DNA of 64,000 bases from assembly GCA_019307815.1 (NCBI GenBank), contig JAFDIV010000001.1, positions 62,001-126,000 on the forward strand. The letters run 5' to 3'. Below are positions 28,227 through 35,293 of this stretch, one piece after another (position 1 is the first letter of the stretch; the number at the start of each line of letters is the position of its first letter). Both the position numbers and the translations under genes were made by a program. The notes below the pieces were generated by a model, which saw nothing but the letters and a program-made list of their open reading frames with translations, searched no databases and was not told the DNA's origin. The DNA is from Deltaproteobacteria bacterium (GTDB lineage: Bacteria > Desulfobacterota > DSM-4660 > Desulfatiglandales > Desulfatiglandaceae).

Positions 28227-28886
28227 TTATTTGTGGCAGACAAAACAGGCATTATTTTCCTCATGCCCCATCTTGCTGTGGCATTCGGAACAATCGTCCA
28301 TTTTCATTCGATCCCAGGTATGTTTCTTATAGCCGGAGATACGTTTTCCCCATATATTTCTACTATATCCCGTGATCCGATTGGCCTCATAAGGCGGCAA
28401 CTGGTCCAGTTTACCGTGATCCCCGTGGCATGTCTTGCACTCCAGTTCCCCCATCTTTACGTGGGCGATATGGGGAAAATAAACACAGTCAGGTTGCCGG
28501 TAATAAGAAAGCCAGGGCACTTCTTTTTCAGGGCCCACGTATGTCTTTAAGAAAGCCTTCTCTTCATCGGTTTCTCCCAGGGGAGAATCTGGATCATCAT
28601 GACACTCCGTGCACTTTTCCAGTTTGGGTATTCCGGCGAAGGTCCCGTCTTCTCTGAACTCATGGCAGAACAGACATTTTTCTGTTTCCGTGTCTCCCTC
28701 AATGCCTTCCACTCTCTCGGGATTCATATGGATGGCATGGCTGAAGTTGAGGGGCTGGGGCTGTTTTGAGTATAGGACCATTGGAAATATGATCCAGCCC
28801 ACGATGAGCGCACCTACAAAGCCTGCGAGGAAAAACAGTATCCCTCCCAAAGTGGATGATTTGGATGTATTGGTCTTCTTTTCCAT
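28227..28886 (-). CDS. qrcA: Menaquinone reductase, multihaem cytochrome c subunit QrcA
   Basis: A 219-aa membrane-anchored cytochrome c: one helix at about residues 14-38, then a periplasmic haem domain. I count five CxxCH motifs (CLFCH at 71, CTECH at 92, CKTCH at 150, CSECH at 199, CFVCH at 214). QrcA of sulfate reducers is described as hexahaem; a lone Cys134 (DCVYFPHIAH) with nearby histidines is the only candidate for an unusual sixth site. It accepts electrons from periplasmic cytochrome c3. It is the first gene of the operon, behind a strong promoter. Confidence 0.93.
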   Translation of the reverse strand: MEKKTNTSKSSTLGGILFFLAGFVGALIVGWIIFPMVLYSKQPQPLNFSHAIHMNPERVEGIEGDTETEKCLFCHEFREDGTFAGIPKLEKCTECHDDPDSPLGETDEEKAFLKTYVGPEKEVPWLSYYRQPDCVYFPHIAHVKMGELECKTCHGDHGKLDQLPPYEANRITGYSRNIWGKRISGYKKHTWDRMKMDDCSECHSKMGHEENNACFVCHK

Positions 28887-28939
28887 GGGATAGGCCTCTT
28901 TGAACTGGGGTTCGTTAATCAGGTATTGGCAGTTCTGCG

Positions 28940-28968
28940 TATTTACAAAGTCACTCTTTTTTTGTCAA
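28940..28968 (-). promoter_or_regulatory. Sigma-70 promoter of the qrc operon
   Basis: On the minus strand, TTGACA (28963-28968), 17-base spacer, TAAATA (28940-28945). Transcription would start near 28933, about 45 bases before the qrcA ATG. The remaining part of the 335-base gap to rpsU holds a terminator and no visible gene. Confidence 0.75.
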
Positions 28969-29130
28969 GGAAAAACCTGTTAAGAGGTTGAAAATCAATT
29001 GGATAAATTGAAATGACTGCTGAAGCGGAAATCAAGATTTGTCCATGAGGCTCTGATTACATTAAGCGGATCTCTGGGAGCTGGAATCTATATCCGGTCC
29101 CCGGAATGTGGGTGGGAATGGGCAGTGTAG

Positions 29131-29168
29131 AAAAGCATCAAACCCTTCTGCAGTAGAAGGGTTTGATG
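29131..29168 (-). terminator. Long perfect hairpin, probable terminator of rpsU
   Basis: Arms 29136-29149 and 29155-29168 are a perfect 14-bp inverted repeat with a five-base loop. On the minus strand it is followed by CTTTTC. It lies 54 bases after the rpsU stop codon. Confidence 0.7.
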
Positions 29169-29221
29169 AGGCAGGTGATCCAAAAAAGAAACCAACACGG
29201 TACATACACCAGGTTGCTATT

Positions 29222-29410
29222 TTACGAGAATTTTTTCATCCTCTTTCGCCTTCTTTTTGCCGCCTTTGCCTGCTTCTTTTTCCTTTGTACACTGGGCTTG
29301 TCGTAAAAGCGCCTTTCCTTGATCTCGGAGAAGAAGCCCTCTTTAGTGAGCTTTCTCTTGAGATCCTTGATGGCCTTTTCTATTTGGTTGTCTTGGACAA
29401 TTACCTTCAT
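29222..29410 (-). CDS. rpsU: 30S ribosomal protein S21
   Basis: A 62-aa very basic protein, clearly S21: VIVQDNQIEKAIKDLKRKL, then GFFSEIKERRFYDKPSVQR and an Arg/Lys-rich tail. S21 assists start-site recognition of mRNA on the small subunit. GGTGGTGAAAAA precedes the ATG. It is preceded on the same strand by a terminator-like hairpin (29436-29469), which could attenuate its transcription or end the short unit upstream. Confidence 0.97.
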   Translation of the reverse strand: MKVIVQDNQIEKAIKDLKRKLTKEGFFSEIKERRFYDKPSVQRKKKQAKAAKRRRKRMKKFS

Positions 29411-29435
29411 TTTTTCACCACCTTATTCAAAATAT

Positions 29436-29469
29436 AAAAAAGCACCCCAAGTAATGTGTGAGGTGCTTT
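29436..29469 (-). terminator. Rho-independent terminator between the short unit and rpsU
   Basis: Read on the minus strand, stem AAAGCACC/GGTGCTTT (29462-29469 with 29439-29446) is followed by TTTTTT and TATA. It lies only 26 bases upstream of the rpsU start codon and about 40 bases after a small ORF at 29509. Confidence 0.75.
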
Positions 29470-29508
29470 CCTTTCCCTTCCAAGCAAACGGTCAGAATCG
29501 CCTTTGGT

Positions 29509-29643
29509 CTAGTAACAAGACATGAGCATTATTCCCCTTTTGCTTTCCAAGGTGCGAAAGCCCTCATGCATAGAGTGCGGCTCTTTGCTCCCAAAAGGAT
29601 AGGCCTTAACCCTTTGGGAGATTTGATCGTAAATGTTTGTCAC
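29509..29643 (-). CDS. Possible small protein (44 aa) in a short transcription unit upstream of rpsU
   Basis: The frame runs from GTG 29643 to TAG 29509, with AGGGGGTGG about four to eight bases upstream of the GTG as a possible ribosome site. The peptide starts MTNIYDQISQRVKAYPFG and ends LMSCY; I do not recognise it. It lies between a near-consensus promoter (29698-29725) and a terminator (29436-29469). The unit could equally encode a non-coding RNA of about 250 nt, because the first part of the transcript contains two short hairpins (agcat/atgct and gctcc/ggagc). Coding status is uncertain. Confidence 0.35.
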   Translation of the reverse strand: MTNIYDQISQRVKAYPFGSKEPHSMHEGFRTLESKRGIMLMSCY

Positions 29644-29697
29644 ATAAACCACCCCCTTTTCGCTCCACAGGAGCATAACAGGGATGCTAAAAAATTT

Positions 29698-29725
29698 ATA
29701 TTACCAGTATTTTCAATTCTGTCAA
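29698..29725 (-). promoter_or_regulatory. Near-consensus sigma-70 promoter upstream of the rpsU leader unit
   Basis: On the minus strand, TTGACA (29720-29725), 16-base spacer, TAATAT (29698-29703). It lies just after the end of the rRNA methyltransferase gene and drives the short unit at 29436-29690, and rpsU by read-through. Confidence 0.75.
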
Positions 29726-29740
29726 TCATTTTTTAGGCGC

Positions 29741-31153
29741 TCAACCCACCTTTACTCGCTTGGCGAGCAAAGCCACTGTCTCAACATGGTAGGTGTGAGG
29801 GAAAAGATCCACAGGCTGCAATTCAATTAGCTCATAACGGTCTTGAAGCAAGGCAATGTCCCGTGCCAATGTGGTGGGGTTACAAGAGACATAAATTATC
29901 CTATTTGGGACCAGGTCCAGGACCTGTTTCACCACATGCTTATGCATTCCTGTCCGTGGCGGGTCTATTATCAACAGATCCGGTTTTTGTCTAAGCAGTG
30001 GCAATTGGTCCCTGATATCGCCTTGAACAAACGTAACATTGTCAACGCGGTTCAGCTCACAGTTTCTGATGGCATCTTCCACAGCAGCCTTACTTATTTC
30101 TATTCCTATGACCTGGCCTGCCTTTGAGGAGAGGTATATGGGTATGGTTCCTGTACCGCTGTACAGGTCCAGTACTGTTTCCTTCCCGCTTAACTGGGCG
30201 TATTTGGCTACCACACCATAAAGCCTTTCCGCGCCAGCGGTGTTGGTTTGGAAAAAGGAGTTGGCCGAGATTTGAAAGAGATAAGGTCCGATCCTTTCCT
30301 GGATAGTGGCCTGGCCCTGAATGATTTTTTCATAATCTCCTACGGCCACTCCGGCCTTTTTCTTGCTCACGTTATTAATCACGCTTGTCACATTGGACAG
30401 GGTGGCTGTGAGTTTTTGGGCCAGGGCGTTCATAACAGGACCATGTTCTGCCCAGGTGACCATGTTCACCATCCATTGGTCAAAGGCCCGTGAATGCCTG
30501 ATGGTGAGGTAACGCCAAAAACCTTGGTGGATCTTGATGTTGTAAGGGGGAAGCCCGCTTTGTTCTGTCTCGTGTCTTATTAGTCGAAGCAGGACATTGC
30601 CCTGTTCCTGCTGAAGGAGACAGGAGGCAATGTCAATGACCTTGTCATAGGTCCCTGGCACATGAAGACCCAATGCAAAGCCCCGCCCTTTTTCATCAAT
30701 GGGCATCTCACTGGGCAAGGCCCACCGCCGAGAAGAAAAGGAAAATTCCATCTTGTTTCGGTATCCTGTTATCTCGTCTGAAGGAATGATCTCATTGATC
30801 TGAACCCGGCCCATTCCACCGATTCTCTCCATGGCCTCCCTGACCTGTTGCATCTTGTACTTCAATTGATAGCGGTACCCTATATGTTGCCATTGGCACC
30901 CGCCGCAGTGAGGGTAATAGGGGCAGGATGCCGGGACACGGGCCACGGAGGGCTCCAGGATCTCTAAGATCCGGGCCTCGCCATAATCCCTTTTCTTCTT
31001 GTACACCTTGACCCTTACCTTATCTCCTGGCGCGCTTGCTGGCACAAAGACCACAAAGCCATCCACAAGGCCCATGCCAGGGCCCCCAAAGGCCATCTTC
31101 TCAATAAAAAGCTCCAGGATTTGTCCCTTTTTAAGTGCCATGACAGGGTTCAT
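29741..31153 (-). CDS. rlmD: 23S rRNA (uracil-5-)-methyltransferase, RlmD/TrmA family
   Basis: A class I SAM methyltransferase of the RNA m5U family. The N-terminal TRAM domain (GQILELFIEKMAFGGPGMG, FVVFVPASAPGDKV) is followed by the [4Fe-4S] segment CPYYPHCGGCQWQH, the Rossmann domain with VLDLYSGTGTIPIYL and the catalytic segments IIDPPRTGMHKHV and YVSCNPTTLARDI. Relatives methylate U1939 or U747 of 23S rRNA; which base is modified here is not certain. The frame is open to 31180, but no good ribosome site exists; I use the ATG at 31153 (MNPVMALKKG), with 31141 as alternative. Its first 150 bases are duplicated at 32054-32203 beyond a toxin-antitoxin pair, so its original promoter may now be displaced. 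Confidence 0.9.
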   Translation of the reverse strand: MNPVMALKKGQILELFIEKMAFGGPGMGLVDGFVVFVPASAPGDKVRVKVYKKKRDYGEARILEILEPSVARVPASCPYYPHCGGCQWQHIGYRYQLKYKMQQVREAMERIGGMGRVQINEIIPSDEITGYRNKMEFSFSSRRWALPSEMPIDEKGRGFALGLHVPGTYDKVIDIASCLLQQEQGNVLLRLIRHETEQSGLPPYNIKIHQGFWRYLTIRHSRAFDQWMVNMVTWAEHGPVMNALAQKLTATLSNVTSVINNVSKKKAGVAVGDYEKIIQGQATIQERIGPYLFQISANSFFQTNTAGAERLYGVVAKYAQLSGKETVLDLYSGTGTIPIYLSSKAGQVIGIEISKAAVEDAIRNCELNRVDNVTFVQGDIRDQLPLLRQKPDLLIIDPPRTGMHKHVVKQVLDLVPNRIIYVSCNPTTLARDIALLQDRYELIELQPVDLFPHTYHVETVALLAKRVKVG

Positions 31154-31171
31154 AATACGAAATTCTTTTCT
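31021..31171. repeat. Direct repeat copy A (5' end of rlmD)
   Basis: This 151-base stretch, covering the first codons of rlmD and a few bases before them, is repeated in the same orientation at 32054-32203. By eye only a one-base deletion and about four or five substitutions separate the copies (around 96 percent identity). The two copies flank the antitoxin/PIN toxin pair. Confidence 0.9.
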
Positions 31172-31313
31172 GGGGCACAAATATTATTGCTCTGCTTTCA
31201 TATTGGCTGTATTAATAGCCCTAGCCCTTTGAGACCAATTCAATTTCCTGGAGAGGCCGTAGTCGGATAGACACCTAGCATTGAGACTTTTCAATGAAAA
31301 TCTGGTATGTTAA

Positions 31314-31330
31314 TATAATAATTACGTAAT
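31314..31330 (+). promoter_or_regulatory. Putative -10 box and palindromic operator before the antitoxin gene
   Basis: TATAAT at 31314-31319 is followed by the perfect 10-base palindrome ATTACGTAAT at 31321-31330, about 38 bases before the antitoxin ATG. No clear -35 box is seen. Antitoxins of this type often repress their own promoter through such palindromes, so an operator role is plausible. Confidence 0.45.
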
Positions 31331-31367
31331 CTCTCTAGATATGCAAATAGCAAGCAAAGGGGCAACT

Positions 31368-31586
31368 ATGGATCCAATTAAGATCATTTCAATTGTTGAA
31401 GAGGATGGGAAACTTCGGCTTCCACCAGACCTAAAGCTGGAAAAGGGAAGGGTTCAAGTAGTAATTACACCTCTCAAGAATACAAAAGAGAAGGAAATCC
31501 GGCTTTCCTACTCAGACCATTCATGCGGCAAACTCATGGTTGGCTCTCTTAGGAGAGAGGATATCTATGATGTCGATGGAAGATAA
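31368..31586 (+). CDS. Putative antitoxin of a PIN-domain toxin-antitoxin pair
   Basis: A 72-aa protein from ATG 31368 (AAAGGGG before it). It begins IKIISIVEEDGKLRLPPDL, which resembles the beta-strand dimerisation part of AbrB/SpoVT or DUF104-like antitoxins, and has an acidic, flexible C-terminus (RREDIYDVDG) that could occupy the toxin active site. It overlaps the toxin gene by 20 bases. The pair lies between two direct repeats of the rlmD 5' end, which marks it as an inserted module. The antitoxin assignment rests mainly on its position and size. Confidence 0.65.
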   Translation: MDPIKIISIVEEDGKLRLPPDLKLEKGRVQVVITPLKNTKEKEIRLSYSDHSCGKLMVGSLRREDIYDVDGR

Positions 31587-32010
31587 CTCCGTCTTTGTGG
31601 ATACCAATATTCTGGTTTACTGTAACAATAAGGATTCACCTTATTGCAAGCCGGCCAGGGAAAGGCTTGGGGAGTTTGTTGCAAATGGGAAAGTTCTTTT
31701 TGTAAGCGATCAGGTTCTCCGGGAATATTTGGTTATCATGACCAGACCGGGTATCCTGGAAAAACCTATTTCGCCGGAGCTTGCTGTTGAAGACATAAGA
31801 AGGATGCAAGAGCAGTTCAACATGCTTTTTCCTGATGATAAGGCCCTGGAGATCCTTTCAAGTCTCATCGTTAAGTATGGTATCAAAGGAAAGAGGGTCC
31901 ATGACGTGGCTATAGTCTCGCTTATGCTTGCAAACAACATATCACAGATCCTGATCAACAATGTGGTGGATTTTGAAATTTTCCACGAGATCACTGTATA
32001 TTCACTTTAG
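31567..32010 (+). CDS. PIN-domain toxin (VapC-like ribonuclease)
   Basis: A 147-aa PIN-domain protein. The four acidic metal-binding residues are visible: Asp12 in FVDTNILVY, Glu53 in LREYLV, Asp113 in RVHDVAIV and Asp135 in NNVVDFEIF. VapC-type toxins cut specific tRNA or rRNA and are neutralised by the antitoxin encoded just upstream. The first of several nearby ATG codons (31567, 31570, 31576) is preceded by AGGAGAGAGG; the exact start is uncertain by three codons. The overlap with the antitoxin gene implies coupled translation. No terminator is evident after it. Confidence 0.85.
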   Translation: MMSMEDNSVFVDTNILVYCNNKDSPYCKPARERLGEFVANGKVLFVSDQVLREYLVIMTRPGILEKPISPELAVEDIRRMQEQFNMLFPDDKALEILSSLIVKYGIKGKRVHDVAIVSLMLANNISQILINNVVDFEIFHEITVYSL

Positions 32011-32053
32011 CTATTTTCTGGGAAGCCTCCAAGATTAAGGAACCTCATAACCC

Positions 32054-32203
32054 TATCTCCTGCACGCTTGCTGGCACAAAAACCACAAACCCATCCACAA
32101 GGCCCATGCCAGGGCCCCCAAAGGCCATCTTCTCAATAAAAAGCTCCAGGATTTGTCCCTTTTTAAGTGCCATGATAGGGTTCATAATACGAAATTCTTT
32201 TCT
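32054..32203 (-). pseudogene. Duplicated 5' fragment of rlmD (direct repeat copy B)
   Basis: On the minus strand this fragment repeats the first 45 or so codons of rlmD (IMNPIMALKKGQILELF and onward), then loses the frame near a one-base deletion and ends. It is in the same orientation as the intact gene, 882 bases further upstream. The sequence beyond copy B should be the original upstream region of rlmD. The next 370 bases (32204-32576) contain no gene I can support; only a possible TTGACA at 32472 precedes the TPR gene. Confidence 0.85.
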
Positions 32204-32576
32204 TAGAGACAATGGTGGAGGGGAGAGGGTCAATAAACATTAAGGTTGACCGGAGTGTTAACATGGCAGGGATTTATGCTCAGCTATGGGCAGCATTACT
32301 CAACAGGGGAATCCAAATCGAGCCCTCATGATCTCATTATTTCCTGGGAGCATTGAAAATAGGAAACCAATCTTTGGTTATTGGCGGAACTGTAAGGCCT
32401 TTTTTCTAAGAGGGCTCTCTCGCACGACATTAAGTTTTTCCCATTGACTATCATTCTGGCCCCTTTTTGTATTGACATAGGGAAAGGATATACTGTTTAT
32501 GGGAGTTAGGCCATGTTGGCACAGTTAAGACAGTGTCTTAATCATTAACAAAAGCAGCAAAGGGGAAATATCTGCT

Positions 32577-33716
32577 ATGAAAATAAAGACTAAGGTGTGC
32601 ATTTATCCTCTGTTATTATTGTGTTTATCCTCTTTTTTTTGGTCATTTCCTCAAGCCGCTGAGGCAGTTCCTCTTCCAGCCGCAGGTCTTCCAAAACCAG
32701 GAGAGCTTGTCCTCACCTCCGAAAGAGAGATCCCCCGCCATATGTGGGTTGCAGATCAATACCTCAAAATGGGTAAGTTCAAGTATGTGATCACCATTTG
32801 CAAACAAGTTCTGGGGATGAAGAAGGATCATCTCGGGGCCCACGCTCTCATGGCTGCAGCGCATAAAGGGCTTGGAAATGAACAAAGATTCAAGAAGGAA
32901 AAGAGGTTTGTCCTAAAGCATGCCCCTAAGTCTCCGGCTCTTTATCTATATTTGGCACACGCCTACCTATCTCTTGGTGATTCCAAAAGTGCGGAGAGAT
33001 CATACAAAGAGGGGATAGGAACCGCTTCAGACAGAACAGAACTACGCATGGGGTTGGCGGCCCTTCACCTAAGAGAGGGGAGGCTAAAAAAGGCTTCGCG
33101 GGAATGCCAGGAGATCCTAAAAAAAGAGAACCTCGCCCCCAAGCATTTTTTGAATGCCAATTTCGCCCTTTGCCGCATCGGCCTTAAGCAAAGGAATTAT
33201 GATGAGGTCATTAAAAGGGCCGGAAAAGTTGTCAAGTTTTATCCGCCGATCCCACAAGGATATATGTATTTGGCCTCGGCCTATCTCGGAAAAGGAGAGA
33301 TACCAAAGGCTGTAGAAGCTTACAAGAAGCTGATGGAGGCCAACCCCGAGACGCCTGTGCCTTATCAGGAGCTGGCCATAATATATATGGAAAAGCTAAA
33401 CGATTACCAAAATGCCAAACACTGTGCCGGTGAGGGAGTTCGTAGATTTCCCAAAGACGCCAAATCACAGGACGTGCTTGGCTGGCTCCTCTATCAAAAA
33501 GGAGAATACTCGGAGGCCCTGAAGCAGTTTCAGGAGGCTTGCAAGCTTGGTTCCAAGAATCCCTATTTTCTTTACCACTTGGGGCTGGCATATCAAAAAA
33601 CAGGAAATAATAAAGATGCTAAAGTTGCCTTTGCCAAGGCTCTTGATTTGCTAGACCCGAAAAAATTACCAAAGTTTATGGGTGAACTCAAAAGCCGAAT
33701 ACATCTATGTAAATAG
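32577..33716 (+). CDS. Exported TPR-repeat protein
   Basis: A 379-aa protein with an N-terminal signal peptide (MKIKTKVCIYPLLLLCLSS, cleavage near QAAEA) and a chain of degenerate tetratricopeptide repeats over residues 50-370 (for example YLAHAYLSLGDSKSAERSYKEG in part, and YLASAYLGKGEIPKAVEAYK). Such proteins act as protein-binding scaffolds in the periplasm or at the outer membrane. It lies upstream of a PEP-CTERM protein and the pilus regions, so a role in surface-structure assembly is possible but unproven. A hairpin terminator follows. Confidence 0.8.
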   Translation: MKIKTKVCIYPLLLLCLSSFFWSFPQAAEAVPLPAAGLPKPGELVLTSEREIPRHMWVADQYLKMGKFKYVITICKQVLGMKKDHLGAHALMAAAHKGLGNEQRFKKEKRFVLKHAPKSPALYLYLAHAYLSLGDSKSAERSYKEGIGTASDRTELRMGLAALHLREGRLKKASRECQEILKKENLAPKHFLNANFALCRIGLKQRNYDEVIKRAGKVVKFYPPIPQGYMYLASAYLGKGEIPKAVEAYKKLMEANPETPVPYQELAIIYMEKLNDYQNAKHCAGEGVRRFPKDAKSQDVLGWLLYQKGEYSEALKQFQEACKLGSKNPYFLYHLGLAYQKTGNNKDAKVAFAKALDLLDPKKLPKFMGELKSRIHLCK

Positions 33717-33733
33717 GAATCGACGGCAAGAAC

Positions 33734-33780
33734 AAGGCCGCTGACAGAGATTTCACATCTCTGGGCGGCCTTATATCTTT
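33734..33780 (+). terminator. Two-part hairpin terminator after the TPR gene
   Basis: Outer stem AAGGCCGC/GCGGCCTT (33734-33741 with 33765-33772) encloses an inner stem CAGAGAT/ATCTCTG (33745-33751 with 33757-33763); TATATCTTT follows. Confidence 0.7.
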
Positions 33781-33851
33781 CAGCCTGACCGTGGAATTTC
33801 TCCCTAGCTATTTCCTAAAAAATCTTTTTCTCCCAAATCCGGCAAGACCAA

Positions 33852-34823
33852 TCAGACCCCCCCAAGCAGGAGGAGTGTCGCAGGTTCGGGTACGGGCTGG
33901 GCACCTGAAGGAGGAATATAGCCTCCAAGTTCACCGCCGCCGATTTCGTAAAGAGTTCCAGAAGAGGCAAAGCCAGTTGTTGCCCAGAAATGGCCCAGGG
34001 CCCCGAATCCCAAACCCTCAACATCTCCAGCTGTTCCGGCGTATGCAAAGAGATTCTCTTCTACCCAGCTTGATGTGTTTGAGTCGTATTTCCACTGACC
34101 AAGAAAATCTGATGTCATGTCAGAGACATATACGTATGGAATATTAGTCTCTGGGTCTGTAACCACCTCAAGGCCATCCATATGGCTCCCTGCTAGAGAT
34201 GCATATGTGAACTCCTCCACCCAGAAACTTCCATTCCAGCTGTATACCTTTCTGGCCGCTTCGCAGGAGGCATACCATTTGTTGTTCACATCATCATAGC
34301 CTAAATGAGAAAGGCCATAAGACCCTTGGGGGGATACTCCAGCGCTGCTATCAACCACTACGTTGGTACTACCTGTCGCAAATACATACTCCCAGATGTC
34401 GCCCTGAGAGTCATCGCCCAGGAAATAGACCCTGTCAGAGGCCGCATAAATTTCACCAACCGTAGTAACCTCGAGATGAGGGACATCATAGGTTGTGACA
34501 TAGGTTAACGTTCTTGCTTCCATAGGACCAGTTGCGTCGGGATTATCGGGATGCTGGTCTGGTTCTAATACGCCATCTCCATCAGTATCCTGAAGAGTGA
34601 CAGTGTAAACATCTAAGTGAATGCCGTCACGGTTGACATATATGGTATTGCCATAAGCATCAACATCACCGCCCCCCAAATATGCAGAACTGCCCACGGA
34701 AAATGTAGCATATTGGTAGTACTCACCTGTTGGCCCCGTAGTATCTATGTAATCTGCAGAAGCATATCCGACAAAACCAATCACTAACATCACGGCGGCC
34801 ATTAAGATTAATAGTCTTTTCAT
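33852..34823 (-). CDS. Secreted PEP-CTERM protein with frameshift in the sorting signal
   Basis: A 323-aa exported protein as read: signal peptide (MKRLLILMAAVMLVIGFVGY, cleaved near ASA), a beta-rich, glycine- and aspartate-rich body with an apparent Ca-binding loop (DTDGDGVLEPD) and propeller-like segments, then VPEPATLLLLGG. Directly after this PEP motif a run of seven G (plus-strand C at 33857-33863) puts the reading frame into a stop. One extra G would give GGGLIGLAGFGRKRFF, a full PEP-CTERM transmembrane and arginine tail ending at 33808. PEP-CTERM proteins are processed by exosortase and fixed to the cell surface; no exosortase gene is in the window. Start: GAGAGGAGAA precedes the ATG at 34823. 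Confidence 0.8.
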   Translation of the reverse strand: MKRLLILMAAVMLVIGFVGYASADYIDTTGPTGEYYQYATFSVGSSAYLGGGDVDAYGNTIYVNRDGIHLDVYTVTLQDTDGDGVLEPDQHPDNPDATGPMEARTLTYVTTYDVPHLEVTTVGEIYAASDRVYFLGDDSQGDIWEYVFATGSTNVVVDSSAGVSPQGSYGLSHLGYDDVNNKWYASCEAARKVYSWNGSFWVEEFTYASLAGSHMDGLEVVTDPETNIPYVYVSDMTSDFLGQWKYDSNTSSWVEENLFAYAGTAGDVEGLGFGALGHFWATTGFASSGTLYEIGGGELGGYIPPSGAQPVPEPATLLLLGGV

Positions 34824-34975
34824 TCTGTTCTCCTCTCGTTTTAGCATTACAAAAATGTGCTGATACTTGCTAGAAAGGCCTCAAAAACAACGGCCCATCT
34901 CGCGCCATGACCTCATCCCTTCCTTCTCACCTTCCTCTTTTGCCTTTTTGGGGGAACTCATAACTATTAGTGATT

Positions 34976-35003
34976 ATTATAAAATATTCGTCGTCGCTGT
35001 CAT
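34976..35003 (-). promoter_or_regulatory. Putative promoter of the PEP-CTERM gene
   Basis: On the minus strand ATGACA (34998-35003), 16-base spacer, TATAAT (34976-34981), about 150 bases before the start codon. The rest of the 470-base gap 34824-35293 is AT-rich and shows no gene I can support. Confidence 0.5.
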
Positions 35004-35293
35004 GAATTTGAGGCCGTGTAATTTATTACCATTTTGTATGTAAAACTTTGCTAACAGTGGAAAACTTTTACATTCTTTTGACCGTTCCATATTATTACTG
35101 ACTTGGCTGCAGGGCGAGGTGGAGAAGCAGAGTATAAATCCCTTCCTCGGTGAGGGCTCAGTTTTTTTGGAGCAAAATGCGGGAAATAGCCTTTTATCCA
35201 GAAAAAATTTAGGAACCTGGGCTATCGTCCATCATAGGGGCACTGGGGGCGCGAGGTAGATATGCGACTGAGACGTCAAAGGATCGGCGATGC

